Positions 25,801-37,800 of a DNA stretch of 64,000 bases are shown here, piece by piece (positions within the stretch are counted from its first letter, which is position 1; every line of letters begins with the position of its first letter). The stretch covers positions 71,418,850 through 71,482,849 of the forward strand of contig CM075724.1 in the NCBI GenBank assembly GCA_037974335.1, written 5' to 3'. A program made the translations under genes and the position numbers. The notes below the pieces were generated by a model. The model saw only the letters and a list, made by a program, of their open reading frames with translations. It made no database searches and was not told where the DNA came from. Source of the DNA: Prionace glauca (taxonomy: Eukaryota > Chordata > Chondrichthyes > Carcharhiniformes > Carcharhinidae).

Positions 25801-28800
25801 ACCCTTAATCCCCTTGCGTATCAAAAACCCATCAACCGCGTCTTAAAAATATTTAGCCAGGCAGCCTCCACCACCTCAACGGCAGAGAATTCCAGAGATT
25901 CAACGCCCTTTGAGTGAAGAAGTTCCTCCTCAACTCTGTTCTAAACCGCCCCCATTTAACTTGAGGTTGTGCCCTCTAGTCCTACTGTCCTTTCTGAGCA
26001 GGAAGAGTCTCTCCACCTCTACCCTATCCATCCCATTCATCATCTTATATGTCTCAATGAGATCGCCCCTCATTCTTCTAAACTCTAACGAGTACAAGCC
26101 TAGTTTAATCAGCCTCTCCTCATAGCGCAACCCCTCAACTCCGGTATCAGCCTAGTAAACCTCCTGTGCACTCCCTCCAAGGCCAAAATATCCTTGCATA
26201 AGTGCGGCAACCAAAACTGCACACAGTACTCCAGCTGCGGCCTCACCAGTGCCCTATACGGCTGCAGCAAGATCTCCCTACTTCTATATTCAATGCCACT
26301 CACTATGAAGGCCAGCATCCCATTTGCCTTCCTGACCATCTGCTGCACCTGTAGGCTGGGTTTTTGCAACTCATGCACAAGGACCCCGAGGTCCCTCTGC
26401 ACTGTTGCATGCTGCAGTTTTTTGCCATGTAAGTAATAGTCCTTCCTAACATTATTCCTACCAAAATGGACAACCTCACATTTGCCAACATTAAATTTCA
26501 TTTGCCAGTTCCTGGCCCAGCCTATCTAGATCCTTCTGCAGACTCTCCACACCCTCCACACAATTTGCCGTCCCACCAATCTTGGTGTCATCAGCAAATT
26601 TCGACGCCATACACTCGGATCCTTCTTCCAGATCATCTATATAAATGGTAAATAGCTGAGGCCCCAGCACCGACCCCTGGTGCACTCCACTAGTCACCAA
26701 CCACCAATCCGAATAGCACCCATTGACCCCCACTCTCTGCTTCTTATTTGACAGCCAATCCTCTATCCACGCTAACGCCTTACTCCCATCTCCATGCCCC
26801 CTGACCTTCTGTAATAACCTCCTGTGGGGCACCTTGTCAAACGCCTTCTGAAAATCAAGAAAGACCACATCTACCAGCTCTCCTGTATCCACTGCCCTAG
26901 ACACATCCTCATAGAACTCCAATAAATTCGTCAGACACAACTTCCCCTTAACGAAACCGTGCTGCGTCTGCTCTATCAACAATTCTCCTCAAGATGCCTC
27001 GCTATTTTCTCCTTGATCACAGATTCTAACATTTTACCTACAACAGACGTTAAACTAACCGGCCTATAATTCCCTGCCTTTTGCCTGCCACCCTCCTTAA
27101 ACAACGGCGTAACATTAGCCGTTTTCCAATCTTCCGTCACTTCCCCGGAATCCAGCGACATTTAGAAAATAATCACCAAGGCATCCACTATCATCTCCGC
27201 CATTTCTTTCACAAAGCTTGGATGCATTCCATCTGGTCCTGGGGACTTGTCCACAATCAGTCCCTTCAGTCTGTCGAGCACAGCCTCTCTAGTAAGAATA
27301 ATGTCATTCAGGTCCTCCACTCCTACCATCTTTCCATCGCTAACACCCAGCAAATTATTCACGTCCTCCTCCATGAAGACCAAAACAAAAAAGTTATTTA
27401 AGGCCTCAGCCATTTCCCCATCCCTTACCACTAAGTCCCCCCTCTCATCGTCTAAGGGTCCAACGTTCACCCTAGCCAGCCTCTTCCTTTTTATATATTT
27501 ATAAAAAATCTTGCTATCCTTTTTTTATATTAAGCGCTAGCCCAGCTTTATAATTTATCCTACTCTTCTTTATCAACTTCTGTCTATCAGGTTTCTGATA
27601 GACAAGGGAATTAAGGGTTATGGGGAGAAAGCGGGAAAGTGGAACTGATCCACTTCAGATCAACCATGATCTTGTTGAATGGCGGGGCAGGCTCGAAGGG
27701 CTAGATGACCTTCTCCTGCTCCTATTTCTTGTGTTCTTAAGTTCTAGAATTCAGCTCTTTAAGTCACGAATGAACCAAAGCTGAAATGAGGTCAAGAAGT
27801 GAATGGTCCTCGTGAAACCCAGTCTAAGCATCATTGAACACGTTTATTGCTCAGCTTGATAGCTCTGTTGCTGATCCTTGCATCACTCCATCAATTTATT
27901 GATGATCCAGGGCAGATTGATGGGTTAGTCATTAATCCAGTTGGATACATCCTGTTTCTGGTGCACAGGACATATTGCCTGGTAGTTGCATGGAAACAGC
28001 TTGATCAGCTGCACAGCATATTCTGGAGCACAAGTATTCAATATTATTGCTGAAATATTGTCAGAGTTCAGCGACTTTGCAGTGTCCAATGCCTTCGGCC
28101 GTTTCCTGCTGTAAAATGGAGTAAATTGGAATGATTGAAGGCTGACTTTTGTGATGCTGGGGAGCCAAGTTGAATCATTTGGTCTGCAACTTTTACAGAT
28201 GCACCATAGAAAGAGTTTTCTCTGTTTGTATCATAGCTTGGTATTGTTCCAGCTCTGTCCAAGACTGCAAAAACAAACTGCGAAATGTCGTAAACGAAGC
28301 TCAGTCCATCACGCAAATCAACCTCCCATCCATAGACTCTGTCTACCTTTCCCGCTGCTCGTTAAGCAACCAGCATAATCCACGACGCCACACACTTCGG
28401 ACATATTATTTTCCACATTCTTTCCTTGGGAAAACGTTACAAAATTTTAAAGACACGGACCAATCGACTCAAAGACAACTTCTGTTTCGGTGTCATCAAA
28501 CTTTTAACCTCTTATTAAGTTCATCTGTCTCTCCACCCGAGCTACAACTGTAACACAACTTTCTGTATGCCCGTTATGCTTTGACTATGTAGCGCGTAAG
28601 AAACAATACTTTTCACTGCATTTTAATACATGTAAAAATAATAAATCAAATCAAGTCAAAAAGAATCATCCACTACTTTGTCCAACTTCGTGACATACGC
28701 CCACTCGACAACTCCTTTCTGCTGCAGCAATGAACGCTATTCATCTAATAACGCTCTTCATCTAATTCCTTTAATACGCTTCTGCTGTGGATTTGGGGGA

Positions 28801-31800
28801 TAGAACTGCCAAGATTATGCCCCTAAATCGAACAAGATACAATTTACAGGAGTAATTTAGGACTCTTACCCTGATCGCGTAATACGTAGCTGTCCTTGGC
28901 TGGCATTCTGACAGAAATATGAGAAATTTGGCAGGTATAAACGGATCCGATGTCAACAGGTTTGAGGGAGCTGGAAACCTGATACAATCCCTCCTCGTTC
29001 TGCCATTCTGTAGTATTAACTCCACTTCTAAGTTCATTGTCGTTTTTGTACCAAGTGAGGTTGTAATCTTTGGGGAAGAATGCAGCAGTTTTACAGAGCA
29101 GTGCGAGGGACGGAGAGGTCAGGAGCGTTATCTTCACGGGTGTTGGCGGCACTGCAAATGAATTAATGGACAGGAATTAAAATCGCTATTCCTGAATTGC
29201 ATCCAGGGGAAAGAACAGAAAAGTCACGCCTTCCTGGGAGAGAGAACATGTGGCAGCTGGATTAGGAGAATCTGGTTGCCGCAATAATTTGTATTGCCTG
29301 AAGCAGTGAGCGGAATTATATTTATTTACTATCTTCAGTGAGCTTGCTGAGGGGAAATCCACTGTGCACTGAAATAAACTTAAGTTCCAATTATACTGAA
29401 CCACGTAGGGAGAAGTCTCAGCTCTCTCTGAAAGTGTTTCATCACAGTTCAGATATCTAGAATCGTCAATGGTCAAATACGCAGAATACAAAATGAGACA
29501 TGCCAAAGAAACAAAATGGACCCGTTATCTCAACATTGCACTTTTACATGTGTCCCTGACCATGATTCCTCAGGAATGGATTCAATTTCAATGAACAAAG
29601 AACAAACAATAACACACACGGGAAACAGACCCTTCAGCCCAACGAGCCCGCGCCGCCATTTTAACAATGTGCTTTTCCTCCTCCACATTTGACCCATGTC
29701 TATGCTTATGGCACCCACATTAGAAACCAGATTGAGGGGAGAATAATTTAGGGACAATTTTTGTACCAATCAGCCTAAGAGCACATCTTTTGGGTGTGGG
29801 AGGAAATCGGGGTGCCCGGAGGAAATCCACGCAACTATAGGGAGAATGCGCAAACTCCCACAGATACTGGCCCAAATTCATGTATCTGCACAGCAAACAC
29901 TGATAGTCACTGAGCTGTCCTGGTGCCCATCTGCTGCTCCACTTAAGTGTACATAAATGATGCAAAGTACGAGGCTATTCTCGAAACATCCAAGAGCAGC
30001 CCTCGCACGACCCACCGTGTGTATGCCCCTCATTGGAGAAAAAGGTGGACTGACGCACCTGTGGAGTAAAAGAGAAAAACATCAATACATGTAACAGTTG
30101 ATTTCCAGGAACGTCCCGAGGCTCTGAACCTTATTTAAAACAGTCTCCTATAACCCTCCATCCTATTTCGCTCATGTGTCTATCTAAGTAAACCTTAAAC
30201 AAGTCCAGCGTGCCTGCCTCCACCACCTTATTTGGCAGTGCATTCCATACCCCCACAACCCTCTGTGTGAAAAACCTCCTTCTCGCATCCAAATTATACC
30301 TCACACCCCTCACCTTAAGGTCGTGGCCCCTCGTGATATTTGTGTCCAATCTAGGAAAAAGCTTACTTTTACTGTTTACTCTATCTATACCCTTCATTAT
30401 CTTATACACCTCCATTAGCTCCCCCCTCAATCTCTGTCTTTCTAAGGAAAACACAGTAAAAAGTCTGACAACACCAGGTTTTAGTCCAACCGATTTATTT
30501 GATAATATTCTCCATTCACCTCTCCATTCACCTGACGAAGAGGGTAACCTCGAAAGCTTGTGAGAATATTATCAAATAAATCGGTTGGACTAAAACCTGG
30601 TGTTGTCAGACTTTTTACTGTATTTACACCAGTCCAACGCCGGCAAACCCACATCATTTCTAAGGAAAACCCAATTTATCCAATCTTTCCTCATAACCCA
30701 GTCCTTCCATACCAAGCAGCATCCTGGTAAACCTCCTCTGCACTCTCTCCAGGGTCTCCACGTCCTTCCGGTAGTAAGGTGACCAGAACTGGACACAGTC
30801 CTCCAAATGCCATCCAACCAACGTTCTATACAACTGCAGCATTCGTCGCCATCTCTTGTACTCTACACCCCTTCCTATAAAGGCTTGCATACTGTAAGTT
30901 TTCTTTGCAACCTTCTCCACCTGTGTTGCCACCTTCAAAGACTTGTGCACTTGCACTCCCAGGTCCCTCTGCATTTCTACACTCTTAATAGGTCTACCCT
31001 TTATCATATAAATTCCCCCTACATAATTTTTCCAAAATGCATCACCTCACATTTATCAGGATTAAATTCCAACTGCCATTTATCTGCCCAATGTACGAGC
31101 CTATCTATACCCTGCTGTGTTGTCTGACACTCCTCCTCACTGTCCACCAATCCTGCTATCTTTGTGTCATCTGCAAACTTGCTGATCACACCACGTACAC
31201 CCTCTTCCAAGTCATTTATATATATTACGAATAAAAGAGGTCCAAGTACTGAGCCAAGCGGCACACCACTGGTGACAGACCTCCAGCTAGAAAAGGATCC
31301 TTCCACTACTACTCTCTGTCTCCTCTTCGCAAGCCAGTTCTCAACCCATCAAGATACCTGTCCTTGAATCCCATGAACCTTAACCTTTTTAACCAACCTA
31401 CCATGAAGGACATTGTCAAACGCCTTACTGAAATCCACATAAATGAAATTAACAGCTCATCCTTCGTGAACCGTTTTTGTCACCTCCTCAAAAAATTCTA
31501 CCAGATTCGTAAGGCAAGAACTCCCCTTGCAAAGCCATGCTGCGTATTCCTAATCAGACTGCAACACTCCAAATACGTGTACATCCTATCCCTAAGAATT
31601 TTTTCCTACAACGTTCCTACCACTGAAGTCAAACTCACTGGCCTATAGTTACCAGGGTTATCCCTACTGCCCTTTTTAAACAGCGGTACCACATTCGCTA
31701 TCCTCCAGTCCTCTGGGACCCCACCTGTGTCCAAAGAAGAGACAAAGATTTGCTTCAGAGGCCCAGCAATTTCATCTCTCACCTCCCTAAGCAGCGTGGG

Positions 31801-34800
31801 ATAAATGCCATCAGGCCTCAGGCCTCAGGATTAGTAAGTTTGCTGATGACACCAAAGTCGGAGGTGTGGTAGATTGTGAGGAAGGGTGTCATAGTTTGCA
31901 GTGTGACTTAGAAAGGTTGCAGAGCTGGGCTGCGAGGTGGCGGATGGAGTTTAATGTGGAGAAGTGTGAGGTAATTCATTTCGGTTGGAATAACAGATGT
32001 GTTGAGCATAGGGCTAACGGGAGGTCTTTGAATAGTGTGGAGGAGCAGAGGGATCTAGGTGCATGTGTACATAGATCCCTGAAAGTTGGGAATCAGGTAG
32101 ATAAGTTTGTAAAGAAGGCATACGGTGTCTTGGCGTTTATTGGTAGGGGGATCGAATTTAGGAGTCGCAGCGTCATGATGCAACTGTACACAACTCTGGT
32201 GCGGCCGCACTTGGAGTATTGTGTGCAGTTCTGGTCCCCACATTACAGGAAGGATGCTTTGGAGAGGGTGCAGAAGAGGTTTACCAGGATGTTGCCTGGT
32301 ATGGAGGGGAGATCCGATGAGGAGAGACTGAGAGATTTGGGGTTGTTTTCGCTGGAAATAAGGTGGCTAAGAGGGGATCTTCTTGAAACATATAAGATGA
32401 TTAGAGGTTTAGACAGGGTAGATAGTGATAGCCTTTTTCCTAGGATGGAGAAAGCTAGCACGAGGGGGCACGACTTTAAATTAAGGGGGGGTAGTTATAG
32501 GACTGATGTCAGGGGTAGGTTCTTTACCCAGAGGGTGGTGAGGGATTGGAATGCCCTGCCAGCTGCAGTTGTAAATGCTCCTAGTTTGGGGGCGTTTAAG
32601 AGATCTGTGGATAGGTTTATGGACGAAAAGGGATTGGTTTAGGCTAGTGGGTCATTGTTTTGTAACTGTTCGGCGCAACATCGTGGGCCAAAGGGCCTGT
32701 TCTGCGCTATAATGTTCTATGTTCTATGTTCAGGCATTTATCAGTTTTTATGCTGCCTAAAAACCCTTACACTTCCTCCCTCGTAATGGATATTTCTTTC
32801 AACTGGTTTACAGCTCCCTCCAAGACAGCACAAGACACCAAGCCCCTCTCCTTCATGAATACTGACGCAAAGTATTCATTCAGGATCTTCCTCATTCCCT
32901 CAGACTCTAAGGACAGTTCCCCTCCTCCGTCCCTAAAAGGACTGATTTTCCCTCTAACCGCCCTTTTGTTCCTAATATAAGAGTAAAATGCCTTTGGATT
33001 TTCCTTAATCCTATCCGCCAAATCCATTTCATGCCCCCTTTTCGCCCTTCTAACTCCCCTTTTGAGATCCCTCCTACTCTCTCTATATTCCTCTATTGCT
33101 CTCTCCATTCCCAGTTGCTTAGACTTAACATATGTCTCTCTCTTCTTCCTGACCAAGTCCTCAATATCTCCTGTAATCCACGGCTCTCTAATCCTACCTT
33201 TCCCATCCTTCCTCTTAACCGGCACATATCTTTCCTGCAACCTTTTCAGTTTTCCCTTGAAAGCCTCCCACTTGCCGAACGCGGACTTCCCCACAAACAG
33301 CCTCTCCCAATTAGTATTCATAAACTCATGCCTGATCTGGCTGTAACTTGCCTTCCCCCAGTTTAGCACCCTCCCCCTTGCCCAGCACTCATCTTTTTCC
33401 ATTATTATGCTAAAGTAGACAGAATTGTGGTAACTGTTATACACATGTTCACCCACTGCAACCTCAACCACTTGACCTGGTTCATTACCCAAAACTAAAT
33501 CCAATATAGCCCCCTCCCTAGTCGGGCTTATTATATACTGCTCCAAGGACCTTCCAGCACACATTTTACAAATTCCTCCCCATCTGAACCCCCAGCTCTA
33601 GGCACCTTCCAATCCACTCCAGGAAGATTAAAATCTCCCACTACAACAACCGTATTCTTTCTGCGTGTATCCAAAATGTCTTTACATATGCCTTCTTCCA
33701 CTGCCCATGGGCTGTTGGGTGGCCTATAGTACACCCCTAGCATAGTAATTGCTCCCTTCCTATTCCTCAACTCCACCCACAACAACTCAATCCCTAACTC
33801 CTCTATATTATTTTCCCTCTGCACCGCTGTGATGTGCTCCTTAACTAACAACGCCACCCCACCACCTCTCTTCAAGCCTCCTCTGTCAGGCCTAAAACAG
33901 TTACACCCAGGAATATTTAGTTGCCAGTCCTGCCCTTCCTTTAACCACGTTTCCTTCACTGCCACCACATCTAGATTCCTCACGAACGTTCAGGCCCTAA
34001 GCTCATCCGTTTTACCCGTTACACTCCTTGCATTAAAACAGACGCAATCCAAACCTCCAGGCCCACTCGGATCCTCCTTTCCCCCAATGATTTTCCTCTC
34101 AACCAAACCTACCCTGTCACCCAACTCGCTCCCAATCCCAGTGCCTACTAAGCTATCCGTCTCATTCACCCACCCACCCCCAGCCCCGCCTCCACCATAT
34201 TAGTTTAAACCCTGCCGAAACACTCCAGCTAACCTCCCAGCTAAGAGATTTGTGAGACTTCTTTCCTGGTAAAACTGTCGCCGACAGCATACGAATTTTT
34301 GTTTCGTGTCTTACCTGCGATGAGCTTTTTGGAAATATTGTCACTTCATCTGACTGGCAGAGTTCTCCTTGTACATTGTTTCCCTCTCTTTATTTCTCCA
34401 TGGAAAAGATGGTTAGGTTTCCGGCCACAGTCCATGAGTTCTGCCGCAGTCACTTCTTTGCGCTCTCGCATTCTTAATTCATTCCCGCAATGTTAAACTG
34501 ATTCACTCCGTCTCCCTGTCCTTGATGTTCCTGAATGGTCAATATGCTAATCCATTCTTGGCTTCAATCAAACACCAACGTCTGCCATCCCCTCTGTCTG
34601 TGTTTTTAGATGACCTTGCCTTGTTGAGCCTTTCCCAGCAGTGAAGATGCGTTCAAACCCGTGTTCAAACCCTTGCATGAATGTTCTCTTAAGTTGGCTT
34701 TTGTCTCCAAATTACAGGCCTAATGTCACTAAGCAAATAGATTTTCTATCCCATTCTTATCATTATTATGGCGCCCGAAATATAAACACGCCCAGAACTG

Positions 34801-37800
34801 TGGTCTGTTGAAGGACTCATACTCAGTTTCTCGCAGGATTCATTTATTCCTGACACGGGGCAACATATCAATATTTCTCTATTGTTCACATTGAGAGTTC
34901 GCTGGATAGGGGAGAAAATTACTTCCTCTATTGTAGCCAGGAGATCAATTCTCATTAAAACACCCAGCCCTCCAGTTTCTGCATTCAAAAGTTCTAATTC
35001 CAGCGAGAGACATACCACAGCGCTTGAATATATTAAATGAAACTTGTCCAGCGCAATTCTTAGACTCAACCACCGCCAACCGAGATCATCCATGGTTCTT
35101 TCTTCCCGCAGGCTGAGACACCTTGTGATTGAAGATTCTACAATCCGCTAATTTTCTCTTCACTTTGAATAATGGATAAAATTTTCTGCACCATTCCAAT
35201 CTTCATCAGATTGGCTCGGCTCCAGATTGAAAGTAGAATTTCTGGGGTAATTATTATCTGTATCTCCATCATTTCCAACCTTGGAAATTCCACTCCACAC
35301 TCCAACATCCGATTCACAATTTGAATCATTTTCAGTAAGTTAGTTCCTTTCAAATGGCCACAGCCCACTAGACTCCACCCTGGCACCCATTAAAACCATA
35401 AACCCAATACTACTACCTACTGTTCAAGGACAATTTGACCTCTGACTTTAAATTTCATCCATGCATTTATCCAAACAGATTACTGTGGTCCCGTATTTGA
35501 TCCTGCACTAACTTCTCGTCCGCCCACACAGAAACCCATTCACTTTTGGATTCAACGAACACATTAATTGGCTCCTCCGCGTGCATTTCACTGGTAAGTT
35601 GTCTGAATACGATTGAAAACTGTTGTAAGAGTAGATTTTATCCATGACATTTTCATCGTAATTTATCCTCCATTCGTTCATCTTCTACTTGAAGCATGTC
35701 CTGCTGTCTGGCACCGGAGTCTATGGGAAGTATTTCTGTTTCTTCACTTCCATCCTCTTGGAATCTCAGACTGAGTTGAAACAGGACAAATTCCCATCCA
35801 ATATTACAAAACTCAATTTCCTAGCTGTAAAGATCTAAAATATAATTCATCAATTGAACTAAAAATAGAACTAATCGAGAACGTTGTAAATGAAATCTAT
35901 TGCCTTTACATTACATCTAATTCTAACCTCCTTTTTGGGCTAGAAAATTGCATGCACCGTCTCAACTTTAAATGCAATCTATAAAAAAACAATGCAATAT
36001 ATCTGCATTTGAAATAAAATGTAATCCTAAAATACAGTGGATAATATGAGCAAATAAATGGTTCTTGATAAGCTAACTTCCAATAGCATTATTAAAACGT
36101 GTTGTTAGCAAATCTGGTCATTACTTCATTATATTAATTATGCATAGTGTCATGAAATACTAATTACTGTTTATATTCATATCACTCTCCCTCGGCATGT
36201 CCCGCCATCTCCTGCCGCCACATCCCCCTTTCCCCTCTGTATACTTCCTGCAGCTATTTACTGACAGTGATGAAAATATCTTTGTTAAACGAGATTAGAT
36301 TCACCGGGCAACTCATTTCTGTGTGCTGGGGCTGTCGTCAGGTCTGTGTTAAAGGGGTGAATTAAATGTTGACAATAGTAATATATTTGGAGACTTCAGT
36401 TCGTCTTCCTTATTTTGTACATGCTTACAAAGAAATTAAAGCAGATACCTTGACACTTCCTATGTTTAACAACATTTTATTACTGTTGATGTTACCAGAG
36501 CAGGTTCGAGACTGAATATTCTGCAACAAATGATGAAACTATTGGTTACATAATGTATCCCCGTATCTGCAAAGGCAGGATTCTGCTGAAATAATCTCCA
36601 TTTGTTTGGATGAGAATAGCTGTAGAACGCGCGCGCGCCAAATCCCGAAAAAAACACCCAAGGTAAATCAATCCATGACTGAAACAACCATTACCTTCAC
36701 TTTCGTCGCACCGCAGTGTGCGCTGCCTACAAGATGCATCACTCTCCAAGAAGGCTGTGTGACAAAACACTTCAAGGGCGTCAGCCACATGGGACGAGCA
36801 GTTTTTTTTAAAGATAAACAGCATCCTGACCTGGTCATATATCACCGTTTGTTCCTTGTCACTGGATCAAAAACCTGAAATTCCCATTTCAAAACTTCGA
36901 CTATAGCCATTGAAGAAAACTCTCCTGCGACCAAAGGGGAATGTAGAATATGAGTAAGAAAATAATGGTGCTTGTGTTAACGTGAATTAATTGAGGCAAA
37001 TGACAGATAATAAAAATCTCCAGATCCGGATTCCTGTGAACTGTAGTGATTCTACGGTATTATGGGATATCGAAAAGGAGAAATGGGAGAATACAAAAAT
37101 CATTGGCAATCTAATTTTCACTGTTGGGCAAGTGTTGCTGTTCGTCGCGCGGGAACACGCAACATTCACTGCAAAGACTGTAAAGTAACAACACAAATCA
37201 GACCTGAGCGAAAGTTCCGTCAGATTGTTCAGTCATTTTTCTGATATTCACCTGAAGAATTTTACGCCAGCCCGTTTCTCCCTCATTATCACTCACCGTG
37301 TACAATAAGCTCAGTTCCACTGCCATTGGAGATTGATCCATGTTTAAAGCTGCAATAATAGAAACCAGAGTCCTGGAAATTCACAGTCAGAAGGTGCAAT
37401 TCGGAAAATCCTTGACCGTGAATCAGGTTCGTTTTGCTTTTCTCGGTCGCCGGATCCAACATCATTTCTTGGCCGCCTTTCCACCAAGAAGCATGAATTA
37501 TTGCATTGTCAGCGAAAAGCTGCAGAGAACAATTCATGGTAATATTTGTACCTTTTATCCGAGTCGCACGTTTGGGCATCTGAACCACCGAGAGAGCGGC
37601 CTTAAGCGTAGCTGTCAGAAATGAACACCAACAAGATTATGGGCAGAGGTAATGGTAACCATGCTTTCAATGATAATGAAAAATAAAGGTAATAAACAAT
37701 ATACTATATTGCCTTCCCTATTTAATCAAACCATGATAAAAAAAAATATACACCTGTGTAAATAATGCCCAGAGCCAAAAGGTAATGCAGCAGGTGGAAT

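Larger units (their letters stand above)
29590..34254 (-). mobile_element. CR1-b LINE, copy B, shared with copy A
   Basis: Endonuclease at 33531-33983 ([14 protein letters not shown]), then a 265-codon frame at 32767-33564 whose SDH motif reads NSYHNSV. The RT is at 30131-31830 ([26 protein letters not shown]), and a 3' UTR with a SINE-like body ends at 29590. It is cut by a CR1-a (31826-32732) and a foldback element (30453-30656). The 5' junction is the same as in copy A, so the insertion predates the duplication. Confidence 0.9.

Noticed and set aside
21918-28869. Search for a second C1 exon between the C1 and membrane exons of copy B
   Set aside because: LINE and SINE remnants fill much of the interval, and no Cys...Trp...Cys framework with splice sites was seen.
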